The notes beneath the pieces are model-generated. The model saw nothing but the letters and a program-made list of their open reading frames with translations. It was not told the DNA's origin and searched no databases. 34,120 bases of DNA from an uncultured Gammaproteobacteria bacterium (GTDB taxonomy: Bacteria > Pseudomonadota > Gammaproteobacteria > Pseudomonadales > Azotimanducaceae). Position 1 is the stretch's first letter, and the number at the start of each line of letters is the position of its first letter. Shown piece after piece: positions 8,801 to 18,407 of the stretch. The translations under genes were made by a program, and so were the position numbers. The DNA is taken from positions 1-34,120 of the forward strand of contig CAJWNY010000031.1 in the NCBI GenBank assembly GCA_913043815.1, in the 5' to 3' direction.

Positions 8801-11449
8801 CTATTCCTCGGTATTTGAATCTTCCGAAGATGTTGGAGCATCTATAACTTCATCGTCAACTTCACGATCAATACCGCCGGCACTCTCCGAGTCCTCGGCA
8901 TCTGTTACCAAACTGCCTTCGGCAATACGCCCCACGCTGTTGAGCAGCTCACCATCTTTCAGCTTTATCAGACGCACGCCTTGAGTATTTCTACCCACAA
9001 TAGACACTTCATCGCCGCTGGTTCTAACCAATGTGCCCATATTCGAGATCAGCATCAATTCATCGCCTTTGAACACTTGTACGGCGCCCACAAGTTCCCC
9101 ATTGCGGTCACTGGTTTGCATAGCGATCACGCCTTGAGCTCCTCTCCCCCGAATAGGGAAGTCGGTAATGAGCGAGCGCTTACCATAACCATTTTCACTG
9201 GCGGTTAAGAGATAACCCTCTTCATCCGGAATAATCAGCGATATAACACGCTGCCCTGCGCCCAGCCTGATACCACGAACCCCCTTAGCCGTACGACCCA
9301 TAGTTCTGACGTCAGTTTCCTTAAACCGGGCAGCCTTTGCCGCATTGGAGCAAAGCATTATGTCGCTGCTGCCATTTGTAATGGCCGCGCCAACAAGTGT
9401 ATTGCCCTCTTCTAAATCGATCGCAATCAAACCACTGGGCCGTGGGCGAGAAAATTGTTCAAGCGGTGTTTTTTTAACGGTGCCGTTCGCAGTGGCCATA
9501 AAAACAAAATGATCCGCGGCGTAATCTTTAATAGGTAACACAGCTGTTATACGCTCGTCTGCACCCAATGACAGAAGGTTGATCATTGGCCGGCCTTTAG
9601 CGCCGCGACTACCTTGTGGTATTTGGAAAACCTTAAGCCAAAAAACCTTACCTAAATCGGAAAAGCACAGCAACACGTCGTGAGAATTCGCAACAATCAA
9701 ATGCTCTACAAAGTCTTCATCTTTGACGGTTGTAGCAGCTTTACCTCGACCACCACGTCTCTGGGCTTGGTAAGTGTCTAAGGGTTGAGTCTTGCCGTAA
9801 CCAAGGTGAGAGATAGTGACCACGAGCTCTTCTTCATTGATCAAATCTTCTACGGATAAATCTTGGTGGCTTGTGACAACTTCAGTGCGACGCTCGTCGC
9901 CGTAAGTACTGCGTATTTCTTCTAGCTCTCCGCGAATCACGGAAATCAACCGAGTATGCGAACCTAAAATATCCAAAAGATCTGCAATTTCATCAATTAC
10001 GCCCTGATAGTCTTCCATCAACTTGCCCTGCTCCATGGCAGTCAAGCGATGTAAGCGGATTTCTAGTATGGCCTGAGCCTGCTCTTCAGTGAGGCGATAA
10101 AGACCGTCGCTAAAACCGAATTCTTCTGACAACCCTTCTGGTCGGCATGCATCGCTGCCAACGCGCGCTAGTAAATCGAACAGTGCTTCGGCAGCCCAGC
10201 GTTGCTCCATCAACTTTACGCGCGCTTCCGCAGCTGACGGTGATTTTTTGATAAATTCAATAACCGCATCAATATTAGCTAAGGCAACCGCCTGACCTTC
10301 CAAAATGTGTCCGCGCTGACGCGCACGGCGGAGCAAATATAAAGTTCGGCGGGTAACAACCTCTTGCCTATGCTGCAAAAACGCTTCAAGCATTTCCTTG
10401 AGGTTAACCAAGCGCGGCTGGCCTTCAACCAACGCAACACAGTTAATACCAAATACAGATTGCAGTTGAGTCTGGGTATACAAGTTATTCAAAATAACCT
10501 CACCAGATTCACCACGGCGAACTTCAACAACCACGCGGAGTCCATCTTTATCCGATTCATCTCGCAACTCAGTAATTCCGTCGATGCGTTTTTCTTTGAC
10601 TAGTTCCGCGATTTTTTCAATGAGCCGAGATTTATTCAGCTGATAAGGAATCTCTGTAATTATGATTCGCTCGCGGCCGTTTTTTTCTATTTCGACGCTA
10701 GCCCGTCCACGCACATAAATACGACCACGGCCTGAGCGATAGGCCTGCACAACACCCGCCCGCCCGTTGATGATGCCACCTGTAGGGAAATCTGGCGCGG
10801 TGATGTAATTCATCAACCCATCGACATCCATCTCTGGATTTTCCAACATAGCGAGACAAGCATTTATAACTTCAGTCAAATTATGCGGCGGAATATTGGT
10901 TGCCATACCTACCGCAATGCCAGAACTGCCGTTTACCAACAGCGTAGGTACCCGAGTAGGCAGCACCTCTGGCATTGACAGCGTGTCATCATAATTAGGC
11001 ACAAATTCGACGGTGTCTTTGTCCAAATCTGCCAGTAAATCTGAAGCCATCTTCGACATTCGCACTTCCGTATAACGCATGGCAGCCGGCGGATCCGCAT
11101 CGATCGAACCAAAATTACCTTGCCCATCCACCAGCAAGTATCGCATTGAGAAATCTTGGGCCATACGCACTATCGTGTCGTAGGCTGCAGTGTCACCATG
11201 CGGGTGGTATTTACCAATCACGTCACCGACTACTCGTGCCGACTTCACATAAGGTCGGTTATACGTATTGTTTAGTTCACTCATGGCAAACAAAACGCGC
11301 TTGTGTACCGGCTTTAACCCGTCACGAATATCCGGCAGGGCCCGCCCTACAATTACGCTCATGGCGTAATCTAAGTACGACTGACGTAACTCATCTTCGA
11401 TGTTTACTGGACGAATATCTCTAGAATCTGGAGGCGTAATTTCGGACAT
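8801..11449 (-). CDS. gyrA: DNA gyrase subunit A
   Basis: An 882-residue type IIA topoisomerase subunit that, with GyrB, introduces negative supercoils. The quinolone-resistance region reads [11 protein letters not shown]: threonine 87 stands where E. coli has Ser83 (as in wild-type Pseudomonas aeruginosa), and Asp91 matches Asp87. The catalytic tyrosine is Y127 in MRYTE. The GyrA box QRRGGRGK, needed for DNA wrapping, is present at the start of the C-terminal beta-pinwheel. The end is an acidic tail rich in Glu, Asp and Ser, as in other gyrases. The ATG at 11449 has no clear Shine-Dalgarno sequence. It precedes serC by 272 bp, so serC may have its own promoter. Confidence 0.98.
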   Translation of the reverse strand: MSEITPPDSRDIRPVNIEDELRQSYLDYAMSVIVGRALPDIRDGLKPVHKRVLFAMSELNNTYNRPYVKSARVVGDVIGKYHPHGDTAAYDTIVRMAQDFSMRYLLVDGQGNFGSIDADPPAAMRYTEVRMSKMASDLLADLDKDTVEFVPNYDDTLSMPEVLPTRVPTLLVNGSSGIAVGMATNIPPHNLTEVINACLAMLENPEMDVDGLMNYITAPDFPTGGIINGRAGVVQAYRSGRGRIYVRGRASVEIEKNGRERIIITEIPYQLNKSRLIEKIAELVKEKRIDGITELRDESDKDGLRVVVEVRRGESGEVILNNLYTQTQLQSVFGINCVALVEGQPRLVNLKEMLEAFLQHRQEVVTRRTLYLLRRARQRGHILEGQAVALANIDAVIEFIKKSPSAAEARVKLMEQRWAAEALFDLLARVGSDACRPEGLSEEFGFSDGLYRLTEEQAQAILEIRLHRLTAMEQGKLMEDYQGVIDEIADLLDILGSHTRLISVIRGELEEIRSTYGDERRTEVVTSHQDLSVEDLINEEELVVTISHLGYGKTQPLDTYQAQRRGGRGKAATTVKDEDFVEHLIVANSHDVLLCFSDLGKVFWLKVFQIPQGSRGAKGRPMINLLSLGADERITAVLPIKDYAADHFVFMATANGTVKKTPLEQFSRPRPSGLIAIDLEEGNTLVGAAITNGSSDIMLCSNAAKAARFKETDVRTMGRTAKGVRGIRLGAGQRVISLIIPDEEGYLLTASENGYGKRSLITDFPIRGRGAQGVIAMQTSDRNGELVGAVQVFKGDELMLISNMGTLVRTSGDEVSIVGRNTQGVRLIKLKDGELLNSVGRIAEGSLVTDAEDSESAGGIDREVDDEVIDAPTSSEDSNTEE

Positions 11450-11866
11450 AAATGCAGCGCTGTCAGCTTGAAAAAATAGGCGACAATATTAACACAACAC
11501 TCTCGAAATGGGGCATTTGAAAGCGTATATTGAAATAGCATAAAGATTACCCTGGAATGCGCACGGGAACATCTCCAGGAAACCGATTTTGCCTTAAATA
11601 GAACGCCAAACGGTGCGACGCATATGGCGCAAGAACAAGCAAAAACAACACGCCCCACACATCACATGGAATCCGCGCTCGCAATCTGCCTGACCCAAAG
11701 CCAATTTTGCTGAACCACCGCTAAATCTTTTGTGACAATTTCGACCAATTTACGGCTATTCCTTCCGCCGCGGGGACAGTAACGGCTATAATCGACGAAT
11801 GTTACATAAGATTCCTGAAGAGCAAAGATGCTTTTTGCCAGCAATTACGGAGTGTGATTACACATC
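11450..11866. promoter_or_regulatory. Divergent promoter region between gyrA and ubiG
   Basis: A 417-bp gap between two genes read away from each other, so it should hold both promoters. For ubiG a perfect TATAAT is at 11787-11792 (+), but the sequence 17 bp upstream does not resemble a -35 box. ACGGCTAT occurs twice (11752-11759 and 11782-11789), exactly 30 bp apart, the second copy running into the TATAAT. The ubiG ribosome site GGAG (11849-11852) is an unusually long 14 nt from the ATG. Short open frames on the minus strand here have no recognisable family and look fortuitous. Confidence 0.35.
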
Positions 11867-12574
11867 ATGAATAACGCGCAAAATGTGGACCCTGAAGAGA
11901 TCAGCAAATTCAATGCGTTGGCAAGTCGTTGGTGGGATCTAAACGGCGACTTTAAGGCGTTGCACGATATCAACCCCAGTAGGTTGGACTACATTGCGCA
12001 GCGTACAAACTTGCACGCAGGTCCAGTAATCGACGTTGGCTGTGGAGGCGGCATTCTTGCTGAGTCTATCGCAGCAACTGGCGCGAAAACAACCGGCATT
12101 GACATGGCTGTGAAAGCTTTAGGTGTGGCGAAACTTCACGCGTTAGACAGCGGCACGCAGGTGAACTACGAGGAATCTACCGCTGAAGAATACGCTGAAC
12201 TGAAAACAGGACAGTTTCGCACTGTTACCTGTTTAGAAATGCTGGAGCATGTAACCCACTTTCCAGACACTGTGCAGGCGTGCGCCAATCTAACTCAACC
12301 GGGTGGCGATCTGTTTTTTTCAACCATCAACCGCAACCCCAAAGCCTACTTACTTTTAATTTTAGGCGCAGAGTACATAATGAATATTTTACCAAAGGGC
12401 ACCCATGACTACGCCAAATTCATTAAGCCTTCGGAATTGGCGCAAGCCTTAAGAGATGCCGGCTTAGAGCTAGTAGAAATAAGGGGCATGAACTACAACC
12501 CGCTTACCCGCAATTGCCGGATTAGCAACGATACCGACGCAAACTACATCGTCCATGCAAAAAAACCCGCATGA
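11867..12574 (+). CDS. ubiG: Ubiquinone biosynthesis O-methyltransferase
   Basis: A 235-residue SAM-dependent class I methyltransferase that carries out both O-methylations of the ubiquinone ring (2-polyprenyl-6-hydroxyphenol and 3-demethylubiquinol). The UbiG start EISKFNALASRWWD is clear. SAM motif I is VIDVGCGGG (54-62), followed by GIDM; CLEMLEHV is the post-II region, and FFSTINRNPKAY and GTHDYAKFIKP are UbiG-specific. Length matches E. coli UbiG (240). Its TGA overlaps the yciK ATG. In Pseudomonas the phosphatase gene mupP sits between ubiG and yciK; here it is absent. Confidence 0.96.
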   Translation: MNNAQNVDPEEISKFNALASRWWDLNGDFKALHDINPSRLDYIAQRTNLHAGPVIDVGCGGGILAESIAATGAKTTGIDMAVKALGVAKLHALDSGTQVNYEESTAEEYAELKTGQFRTVTCLEMLEHVTHFPDTVQACANLTQPGGDLFFSTINRNPKAYLLLILGAEYIMNILPKGTHDYAKFIKPSELAQALRDAGLELVEIRGMNYNPLTRNCRISNDTDANYIVHAKKPA

Positions 12575-13419
12575 CACTAACAACCGAAGCAGTCAATAAC
12601 CTAAACCACTACCCAGAGCTGGCGGCAAAACAAATTAGCTGGCAGCACCGTTTTCACCACGAAGCATTAAAAGATAAAGCAATATTGGTCACAGGCGCCG
12701 GCGACGGAATTGGCAGCGCTACCGCCAAAACTTACGCAAGCTTCGGCGCAGATGTTATTCTCCTAGGCCGCACTCGAAGCAAACTCGAAGCTGTATTTGA
12801 TTGGATCGAATCCCACACCAAAACTTCGCCGGTCATAGTGCCATGTGACCTAGAAAACCTCGACAGCGCGACTGTAGAAAATCTGGCAGATTCCATTGAT
12901 GAGAACTTTGGGCACCTCGAAGGCATAGTTCACAACGCGTCACGCCTTGGCCCCAAAGTGCCTATTGTTCACTACCCTGAGGACGAGTGGCAGAGAGTTA
13001 TGCAAACCAACGTTAACGCTGTGTTTATGCTTAATAAAGGCTTATTCGAATTGCTTGATAAAAGCGAGCATGCATGCGTTATTCATACTTCCTCCAGTGT
13101 GGGTCGCGAGGCTAGAGCGTATTGGGGTGCGTACGCTGCATCAAAATTCGCGTTAGAAGGGCTGAGCCAGCTGTTTGCCGACGAAACGGAAAACGCTGGG
13201 AATATCCATGTCTACAGCGTAAATCCAGGCGGCACTAGAACCGCCATGCGCAGAGAAGCCTACCCGTTGGAGGATCCGGCGACATTACCCACACCCGAGG
13301 ATCACATGGAATTGTACTTAGCGCTGATGTGCTCGAAAGATCAGGTTAGCGGCGATGTCTTAGCCTTCACTACGGGGCAACAGTTAGATGCCCGCAACTG
13401 GCTGAAAGGAAGCAATTAA
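12571..13419 (+). CDS. yciK: YciK-family short-chain dehydrogenase/reductase
   Basis: A 282-residue SDR oxidoreductase of unknown physiological substrate. The NAD(P)-binding motif TGAGDGIGSA is at residues 41-50, the structural HNAS (in place of NNAG) at 121-124, and the catalytic Ser with YAASK (Tyr188, Lys192) follows SSSVGREARAYWGA. NPGGTRTAMR after the active site is typical of YciK. Relative to E. coli YciK (252) there are about 20 extra residues at the N-terminus. The ATG overlaps the ubiG stop (ATGA), so the two are probably translated together. Confidence 0.92.
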   Translation: MTLTTEAVNNLNHYPELAAKQISWQHRFHHEALKDKAILVTGAGDGIGSATAKTYASFGADVILLGRTRSKLEAVFDWIESHTKTSPVIVPCDLENLDSATVENLADSIDENFGHLEGIVHNASRLGPKVPIVHYPEDEWQRVMQTNVNAVFMLNKGLFELLDKSEHACVIHTSSSVGREARAYWGAYAASKFALEGLSQLFADETENAGNIHVYSVNPGGTRTAMRREAYPLEDPATLPTPEDHMELYLALMCSKDQVSGDVLAFTTGQQLDARNWLKGSN

Positions 13420-13500
13420 TAGAAACCATGACCCATAATTCACTCTCTAATCGCTAATCGTTAGGGGTTGGGAAGTAAGCAGCAAATTAACGCAGCCCAA

Positions 13501-14919
13501 CTAACGCTTGGCCGGTAGTTTGCCACTTCTGGCCCCTCGACTGCTGCCTGATGAACTGGACTTTCCACGGTTTCGAACTTTTGCCAATGCATCCAGCTTT
13601 CGCGCAGAACCCGCGCGATTGTCGGCGGAGCTTTTCCGCACTATTTTGCTGCCAGCTTTTTTAGAATCTTTATCGGCACATTGCCCTGCATTTTTCGCGG
13701 TATTTTTATCAGAACTACCCACCGACCCTTTGGGCGAATTTCTTCCCGTATATTTACCAAGTACGGGCCGCGCCTTATTGGCAGGCACTCTAGCAGCGGG
13801 CCTCACCGGCCGCACTGGCCGCTCCTTCCACACATCTAACTCGTCATCGCCGCCATCATCAAAATCCAACCCTATTGCCATTTCTGCAGCCATGACGGAA
13901 GGATCTTCCTTTTTTTGGGCCGACTTAGGTGTATCAAGTTTCGGATAAGGAATTAGGCAACTGCCTTTTGCCACACGCGATCGTTTAAGTTTCTGTCCCG
14001 TTTTACCCGGACGCGGCAAACCAAGCATCTTGTATAGCAGTTTAAGATCATCCTGCTGCAAAGAAGCCCACTGGCCGACTGTGAGCCAAGAAGGTAAAAT
14101 CACAGGCCCGTACCTAACGCGCTTTAAACGACTAACCATGCAACCGGCACTCTCAAACAGCCGCCTTACCTCGCGATTACGCCCTTCTGTCAAGGCAACG
14201 TGATACCAAAAGTTATTTTCACTACCGTTGTAATAGCGAATGTCAGAAAAGCGCATCATCTGCCCTTCAAGTTCTACACCCTCCTTCAGCTGGCGAATCA
14301 CTTTATCGTCCAACTTAACGTTAACGCGCACAGCATACTCGCGATCTAGGCCGGTAGATGGGTGCATCATTTTGTGCGCTAAACCACCATCGTTAGTAAC
14401 CAATAATAATCCGGTAGTTTGTACGTCCAAACGACCAACTGTAACCCAGCGACTACCTGGTATTTTAGGCAACTGGTCAAATATGGTCCCGCGGCCTTCT
14501 GGGTCGCGCCGACTACAGACCAACCCCCCGGCTTTATTCAAAATAATTATTTGCGGGGTAAGACCCTGATCAGAAGAGACCGCGTGGCCATCCACTTCTA
14601 TAAGGTCAGCACTGGTAACACGCTGACCCAAATGAGCCGGCTCTCCATTTACAGCAACCCTGCCCGCGCTGATCCATAATTCTATTTCGCGACGCGAGCC
14701 GCGCCCATGAGCTGCAAGTACCTTTTGCAGCTTTTGCGCTTCAGGCTCTTCAACGACAGCTGCCCTGCGTGGACCTTCGTTAAAAAAGGACCTCGAACGA
14801 TCTCTAAACTTACGTTCCTCCCTTGTGCCTGTGGGCGCTTTTCTGGAAAGCACCGTCTTAGGACCAGTGTTTCCCATCGCTGGGGGCCTAGGCTTGGTCA
14901 TGACAAAGGGTGCCTGCAT
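13501..14919 (-). CDS. rluB: 23S rRNA pseudouridine(2605) synthase with a long basic tail
   Basis: A 472-residue RsuA/RluB-family pseudouridine synthase that isomerises a uridine in the peptidyl-transferase region of 23S rRNA. An S4 RNA-binding domain covers about residues 62-110 (QKLQKVLAAHGRGSRREIE). The catalytic domain has the aspartate of GRLDVQTTGLLLVT (D165), and EGRNREVRRLFES is the conserved late motif. E. coli RluB is 291 residues; the excess here is a basic N-terminal stretch of about 55 residues and about 140 residues of Lys/Arg/Ser/Gly-rich low-complexity tail, probably disordered and RNA-binding. It follows scpB by 45 bp. The start at 14919 lacks a clear ribosome site, and M7 is an alternative. 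Confidence 0.92.
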   Translation of the reverse strand: MQAPFVMTKPRPPAMGNTGPKTVLSRKAPTGTREERKFRDRSRSFFNEGPRRAAVVEEPEAQKLQKVLAAHGRGSRREIELWISAGRVAVNGEPAHLGQRVTSADLIEVDGHAVSSDQGLTPQIIILNKAGGLVCSRRDPEGRGTIFDQLPKIPGSRWVTVGRLDVQTTGLLLVTNDGGLAHKMMHPSTGLDREYAVRVNVKLDDKVIRQLKEGVELEGQMMRFSDIRYYNGSENNFWYHVALTEGRNREVRRLFESAGCMVSRLKRVRYGPVILPSWLTVGQWASLQQDDLKLLYKMLGLPRPGKTGQKLKRSRVAKGSCLIPYPKLDTPKSAQKKEDPSVMAAEMAIGLDFDDGGDDELDVWKERPVRPVRPAARVPANKARPVLGKYTGRNSPKGSVGSSDKNTAKNAGQCADKDSKKAGSKIVRKSSADNRAGSARKLDALAKVRNRGKSSSSGSSRGARSGKLPAKR

Positions 14920-14964
14920 AAAGATCTAGATAAAGGTCAACGTAAATACAAAGAGTATTAGTCA

Positions 14965-15876
14965 TTAATTTTGCTCAGATTGAGTCGAGGACTCAGGGTT
15001 CATGGACTGGGAGGATTCATAGTCAGCGTTGGAGGTTGCTTCATCAATAACATATTGATTTTGAGCTTCACCCGTATTGCCGCTTAGCGCTTCGCCGTCT
15101 GTCTCAGCCACTGCATCGGCGGCTGGAGAGACCTCACCATCTGAGCCACCTGCGTCGTCGGAGTCAAGAATAGGTTCGTCAGCGGCAGAATCTAAATGCG
15201 CTTCTTGATGGTCCTCTGTATTCTCAGAGAGGTAGTTTTGAACATCACCTAAATCTTCCACAACGCTGCTTCCCTCTTCCCCTATGCCTTCAGCCTGATG
15301 CTCTGCAACGAGCGTGGGTTCAATAAGCGCTCTAATTTCTTCTAACGGCGGAAGTTGGTCTAGGTTGTTTAAATTAAAATAATCAAGAAACGTCTTAGTT
15401 GTCCCATATAACGAAGGGCGTCCAGGGGCTTCGCGCTGACCCACAACGCGGATCCAATCTCGCTCGAGTAAGGTACGCATAATATTTTGGCTCACACCTA
15501 CCCCACGAATCTGCTCGATATCCCCACGAGTCACCGGCTGCTTGTAGGTAACCAACGCCAACGTTTCTAGCAAAGCCCTGGTATAACGCGGAGGTTTTTC
15601 TTCCCACAAACGACTCACCCAGACACTTAAATCTTGTTTGGCTTGATAACGATAGCCACTGGCAACCTGAACGAGTTCAACACCTCTATCGCTGCATGCT
15701 TCCCCTAACGCAGCTAATAAATCGCGTATTAGATTGCGCCCATTTTCTTCTGCCAATTCGCCTTCAGCGAAAAGCTTAAATAAATTTTCTACCGTCAAAG
15801 GTCCTTCTGCAGCCAATAAAGCTGCCTCAATAATCTGGCCTATTTTTCCTTCGGTCAGCATCTGCCTCTCAGACAT
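14965..15876 (-). CDS. scpB: Segregation and condensation protein B
   Basis: A 303-residue kleisin-partner protein with two winged-helix domains. It binds ScpA and with SMC forms a condensin-like complex for chromosome segregation. Conserved parts are IIEAALLAAEGPLTVENL at the start, YRYQAKQDLSVWVSRLWEEK, the ScpB core around LALVTYKQPVTRGDIEQIRG (about residues 106-125), and GRPSLYGTTKTFLDYF. The last 100 or so residues are strongly acidic and low in complexity, longer than most ScpB proteins (about 200). Its ATG overlaps the scpA stop by one base (TAATG), so scpA-scpB are probably coupled. Confidence 0.95.
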   Translation of the reverse strand: MSERQMLTEGKIGQIIEAALLAAEGPLTVENLFKLFAEGELAEENGRNLIRDLLAALGEACSDRGVELVQVASGYRYQAKQDLSVWVSRLWEEKPPRYTRALLETLALVTYKQPVTRGDIEQIRGVGVSQNIMRTLLERDWIRVVGQREAPGRPSLYGTTKTFLDYFNLNNLDQLPPLEEIRALIEPTLVAEHQAEGIGEEGSSVVEDLGDVQNYLSENTEDHQEAHLDSAADEPILDSDDAGGSDGEVSPAADAVAETDGEALSGNTGEAQNQYVIDEATSNADYESSQSMNPESSTQSEQN

Positions 15877-16982
15877 TAATCTTTCTCCTTATCAGATGCA
15901 TTGGACCAATGACCATCCTTATTCACCAAGCCGCCTAGCCCCGGGCTCGAGTTTTGCTCGACTTCAGCCTCGACAGTGGTGATCGGCAGCACTTCTACAC
16001 GTTGTCCTTCCTTACCATTATCAATCGTAAAAGCAGTTTCTTTTTCCGCTTTTGGCCCGCCATATTGATCATCATAGGATTCATCGAACTGCACACCGCC
16101 ATCAGTTCTGGCGGATCCAACGCGAACGTGAATAGGCGCAAACGCTTCATTTTGAACAAATTCTATTAGAGCCTCGCGCACCAACTCCATAATGGCTAAG
16201 AACGTAACCACCACGCCTAGACGCCCCTCTTCTGCGACAAAAAGCTCATAAAAAGGTATGAATCCATCGCGTTCGCTAACCGCAGATAAAATATTGCCCA
16301 TGCGCTCGCGTACCGATAGAGGCTCAAATTTAACCTCATGCTTAGTATACATTTCCGCACGGCGTAAAACGTGGGATAAAGCGAACAGCACATCTCGCAA
16401 TTCCACATCTGGCTCAGCATGCATCTTAACCAAGTCAGGCTTATTCGCCGCTGCGGGAAATACATCGCGCTCTAGGCGTGGAATTTCATCTAGATTTTCT
16501 GCCGCAGTCTTTATTTGTTCGTATTCTTGCAGGCGGCGAATCAACTCAGAGCGAGGATCCTCTTCATCTTCTAAACTTTCAGGTCTCGGCAATAACATCC
16601 GCGACTTGATTTCCGCCAGCATTGCTGCCATTAACAAATACTCGCCAACGAGCTCTAACTGAAGCGCTTGCATGAGTTCAATGTAGCTCATGTACTGGGC
16701 GGTTATGACCGAGACCTGAACCTGCAGAATATCTAGGTTTTGACGCCGAATAAGGTACAAGAGCAGGTCAAGAGGACCCTCAAAAGTTTCTAAAAATACC
16801 TCTAGCGCTTCCGGGGGAATATATAAGTCAGTCGGCAAATCGATAAAAGGCTGACCTGCCACCATAGCGACGGTATTTTCATCCGCCTCACGGGCGACAT
16901 TCAATCGTTGTGCCGGTTCAATAACATGCGCTTCAGGGTCAGCTTCAAGCACGGCATCTTTTGCATTTATATTTATAGCCAT
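15876..16982 (-). CDS. scpA: Segregation and condensation protein A
   Basis: A 368-residue kleisin that bridges the heads of an SMC dimer and binds ScpB. The hallmark FEGPLDLLLYLIRRQNLDIL lies at about residues 68-87. QYMSYIELMQALQLELVGEY and AEIKSRMLLPRP follow, and the C-terminal winged helix includes VVTFLAIMELVREALIEFVQ. Usual length is 250-290; the extra is a roughly 60-residue N-terminal stretch and a hydrophilic C-terminal tail of about 70 residues. It is the first gene of scpA-scpB-rluB and begins 78 bp downstream of trpS. No ribosome site is evident. Confidence 0.94.
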   Translation of the reverse strand: MAININAKDAVLEADPEAHVIEPAQRLNVAREADENTVAMVAGQPFIDLPTDLYIPPEALEVFLETFEGPLDLLLYLIRRQNLDILQVQVSVITAQYMSYIELMQALQLELVGEYLLMAAMLAEIKSRMLLPRPESLEDEEDPRSELIRRLQEYEQIKTAAENLDEIPRLERDVFPAAANKPDLVKMHAEPDVELRDVLFALSHVLRRAEMYTKHEVKFEPLSVRERMGNILSAVSERDGFIPFYELFVAEEGRLGVVVTFLAIMELVREALIEFVQNEAFAPIHVRVGSARTDGGVQFDESYDDQYGGPKAEKETAFTIDNGKEGQRVEVLPITTVEAEVEQNSSPGLGGLVNKDGHWSNASDKEKD

Positions 16983-17060
16983 AATAGACTTCCTGCACGC
17001 GGCACTACTGACGACTTTGCTTTAGACAAACCGAACACTGTCAAACTGTGAGTTGTAGCA

Positions 17061-18278
17061 TCACTGGCGATAACTAATCCCCACCGCTTCCTTCACGTCG
17101 TCCATAGTTTCTCGAGCAATCACCCGGGCTTTTTCTGAGCCTTCCTGGATCACAGCATGGACAAGGTCCGCATCTTCTTCGAACTGTTGCGCGCGACTAC
17201 GTATCAATTCTTGTTCAACATTAATACTGTCTATCAACGGTTGTTTGCAGTCGATGCAACCAATGCCTGCTGTGCGACAGCCTGTCGTACACCAGTCCAG
17301 CACTTCTTGATTTGAATAAACTTGGTGCAGAGCAAAAACCGGACAGCTCCCCGGCTCACCCGGATCAGTCAAACGCACTCTTGCAGGATCCGTTTGCATG
17401 GTCCGAATCTTACTTTCTACAACGCCCGGCTCTTCTCGCAAGGCAATAATGTTATTGTAGGATTTGGACATTTTTTCGCCGTCTAGCCCAGGCATCTTGG
17501 CCTGCGCAGACAACAGTGATTGTGGCTCTGGCAAAATAATTCGTCCGCCACCTTCGAGATATCCAAACAGTCGTTCCGTATCACCGATAGAAAGATTTTG
17601 TTGCTCGGAAAGCAAGGCTCTTGCTCGCTCTAAAGCTTCGCCATCACCACGCTCTAAATATTCTCGACGAAAATTTACATATAACTTGGCAGCTTTCTTA
17701 CCCATTTTCTTCACAGCGGCCTCGGCCTGCTTTTCGAACCCAGGTTCACGACCATAAATATGGTTAAAGCGCCGCGCCACTTCCCGAGTAAGCTCTACAT
17801 GAGCAACCTGGTCTGCACCCACAGGCACGCGACCCGCACGATAAATCAAAATATCTGCCGCCTGCAACAATGGATAACCCAAAAAACCATAGGTAGCTAA
17901 ATCGCGATCTTTGAGCCTTTGTTGTTGATCTTTATATGAAGGCACACGCTCTAACCATGACAATGGCGTAATCATAGAAAGCATCAGGTGCAGTTCGGCG
18001 TGCTCAGGCACCTTGCTCTGAACAAAGATCGTTGCTGCTCCAGGATTAACCCCAGCCGCTAGCCAGTCCACCACCGTATCAAAAGTAAACTGATCAATGC
18101 TTTCAGAATGTTCGTAATTCGTCGTCAGGGCATGATAATCAGCAACAAAAAAAAAGCACTCGTACTCGTGTTGCAAACGCACCCAGTTATTTAGCACGCC
18201 ATGTAGATGGCCCAAATGCAGCCGCCCTGTGGGGCGCATTCCAGAGACAACTCTCTGATTCGAATCATTACTGCTCAA
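17061..18278 (-). CDS. trpS: Tryptophanyl-tRNA synthetase with an iron-sulphur-type cysteine motif
   Basis: A 405-residue class I aminoacyl-tRNA synthetase charging tRNA-Trp. HLGH (21-24) and KMSKS (269-273) are the ATP-binding signatures; GADQVAHVELTRE and YPLLQAADIL are TrpRS-specific. Compared with the 334-residue E. coli enzyme there is an insertion of about 65 residues between about 183 and 250. Near the C-terminus the cysteines are Cys312, Cys334, Cys341 and Cys344, plus Cys330. The C-x21-C-x6-C-x2-C spacing is nearly that of the [4Fe-4S]-binding TrpRS of Thermotoga maritima as I recall it. Translation starts at TTG (18278): AAGGTG lies 7 nt upstream and no ATG exists before Met14, which is already inside the conserved fold. 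Confidence 0.95.
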   Translation of the reverse strand: MSSNDSNQRVVSGMRPTGRLHLGHLHGVLNNWVRLQHEYECFFFVADYHALTTNYEHSESIDQFTFDTVVDWLAAGVNPGAATIFVQSKVPEHAELHLMLSMITPLSWLERVPSYKDQQQRLKDRDLATYGFLGYPLLQAADILIYRAGRVPVGADQVAHVELTREVARRFNHIYGREPGFEKQAEAAVKKMGKKAAKLYVNFRREYLERGDGEALERARALLSEQQNLSIGDTERLFGYLEGGGRIILPEPQSLLSAQAKMPGLDGEKMSKSYNNIIALREEPGVVESKIRTMQTDPARVRLTDPGEPGSCPVFALHQVYSNQEVLDWCTTGCRTAGIGCIDCKQPLIDSINVEQELIRSRAQQFEEDADLVHAVIQEGSEKARVIARETMDDVKEAVGISYRQ

Positions 18279-18407
18279 GCGAGCACCTTAAAATCACTGT
18301 TGACACCCTAGTATAGATCACATGGCATCTAAAGGCAGGTATTTCCTAACTTCGCTAGCGATAGTTGCAATTTACTTTGCAGGCAACACTTTGTAAAAGG
18401 CGCTAGT

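Noticed and set aside
11404..11844. Two short minus-strand frames upstream of gyrA
   Set aside because: One overlaps the gyrA start, neither has a family resemblance or ribosome site, and the region is better explained as a divergent promoter.
13508..13948. Long plus-strand open frame opposite the rluB tail
   Set aside because: It is the antisense shadow of the low-complexity rluB tail, with no ribosome site or family motif.
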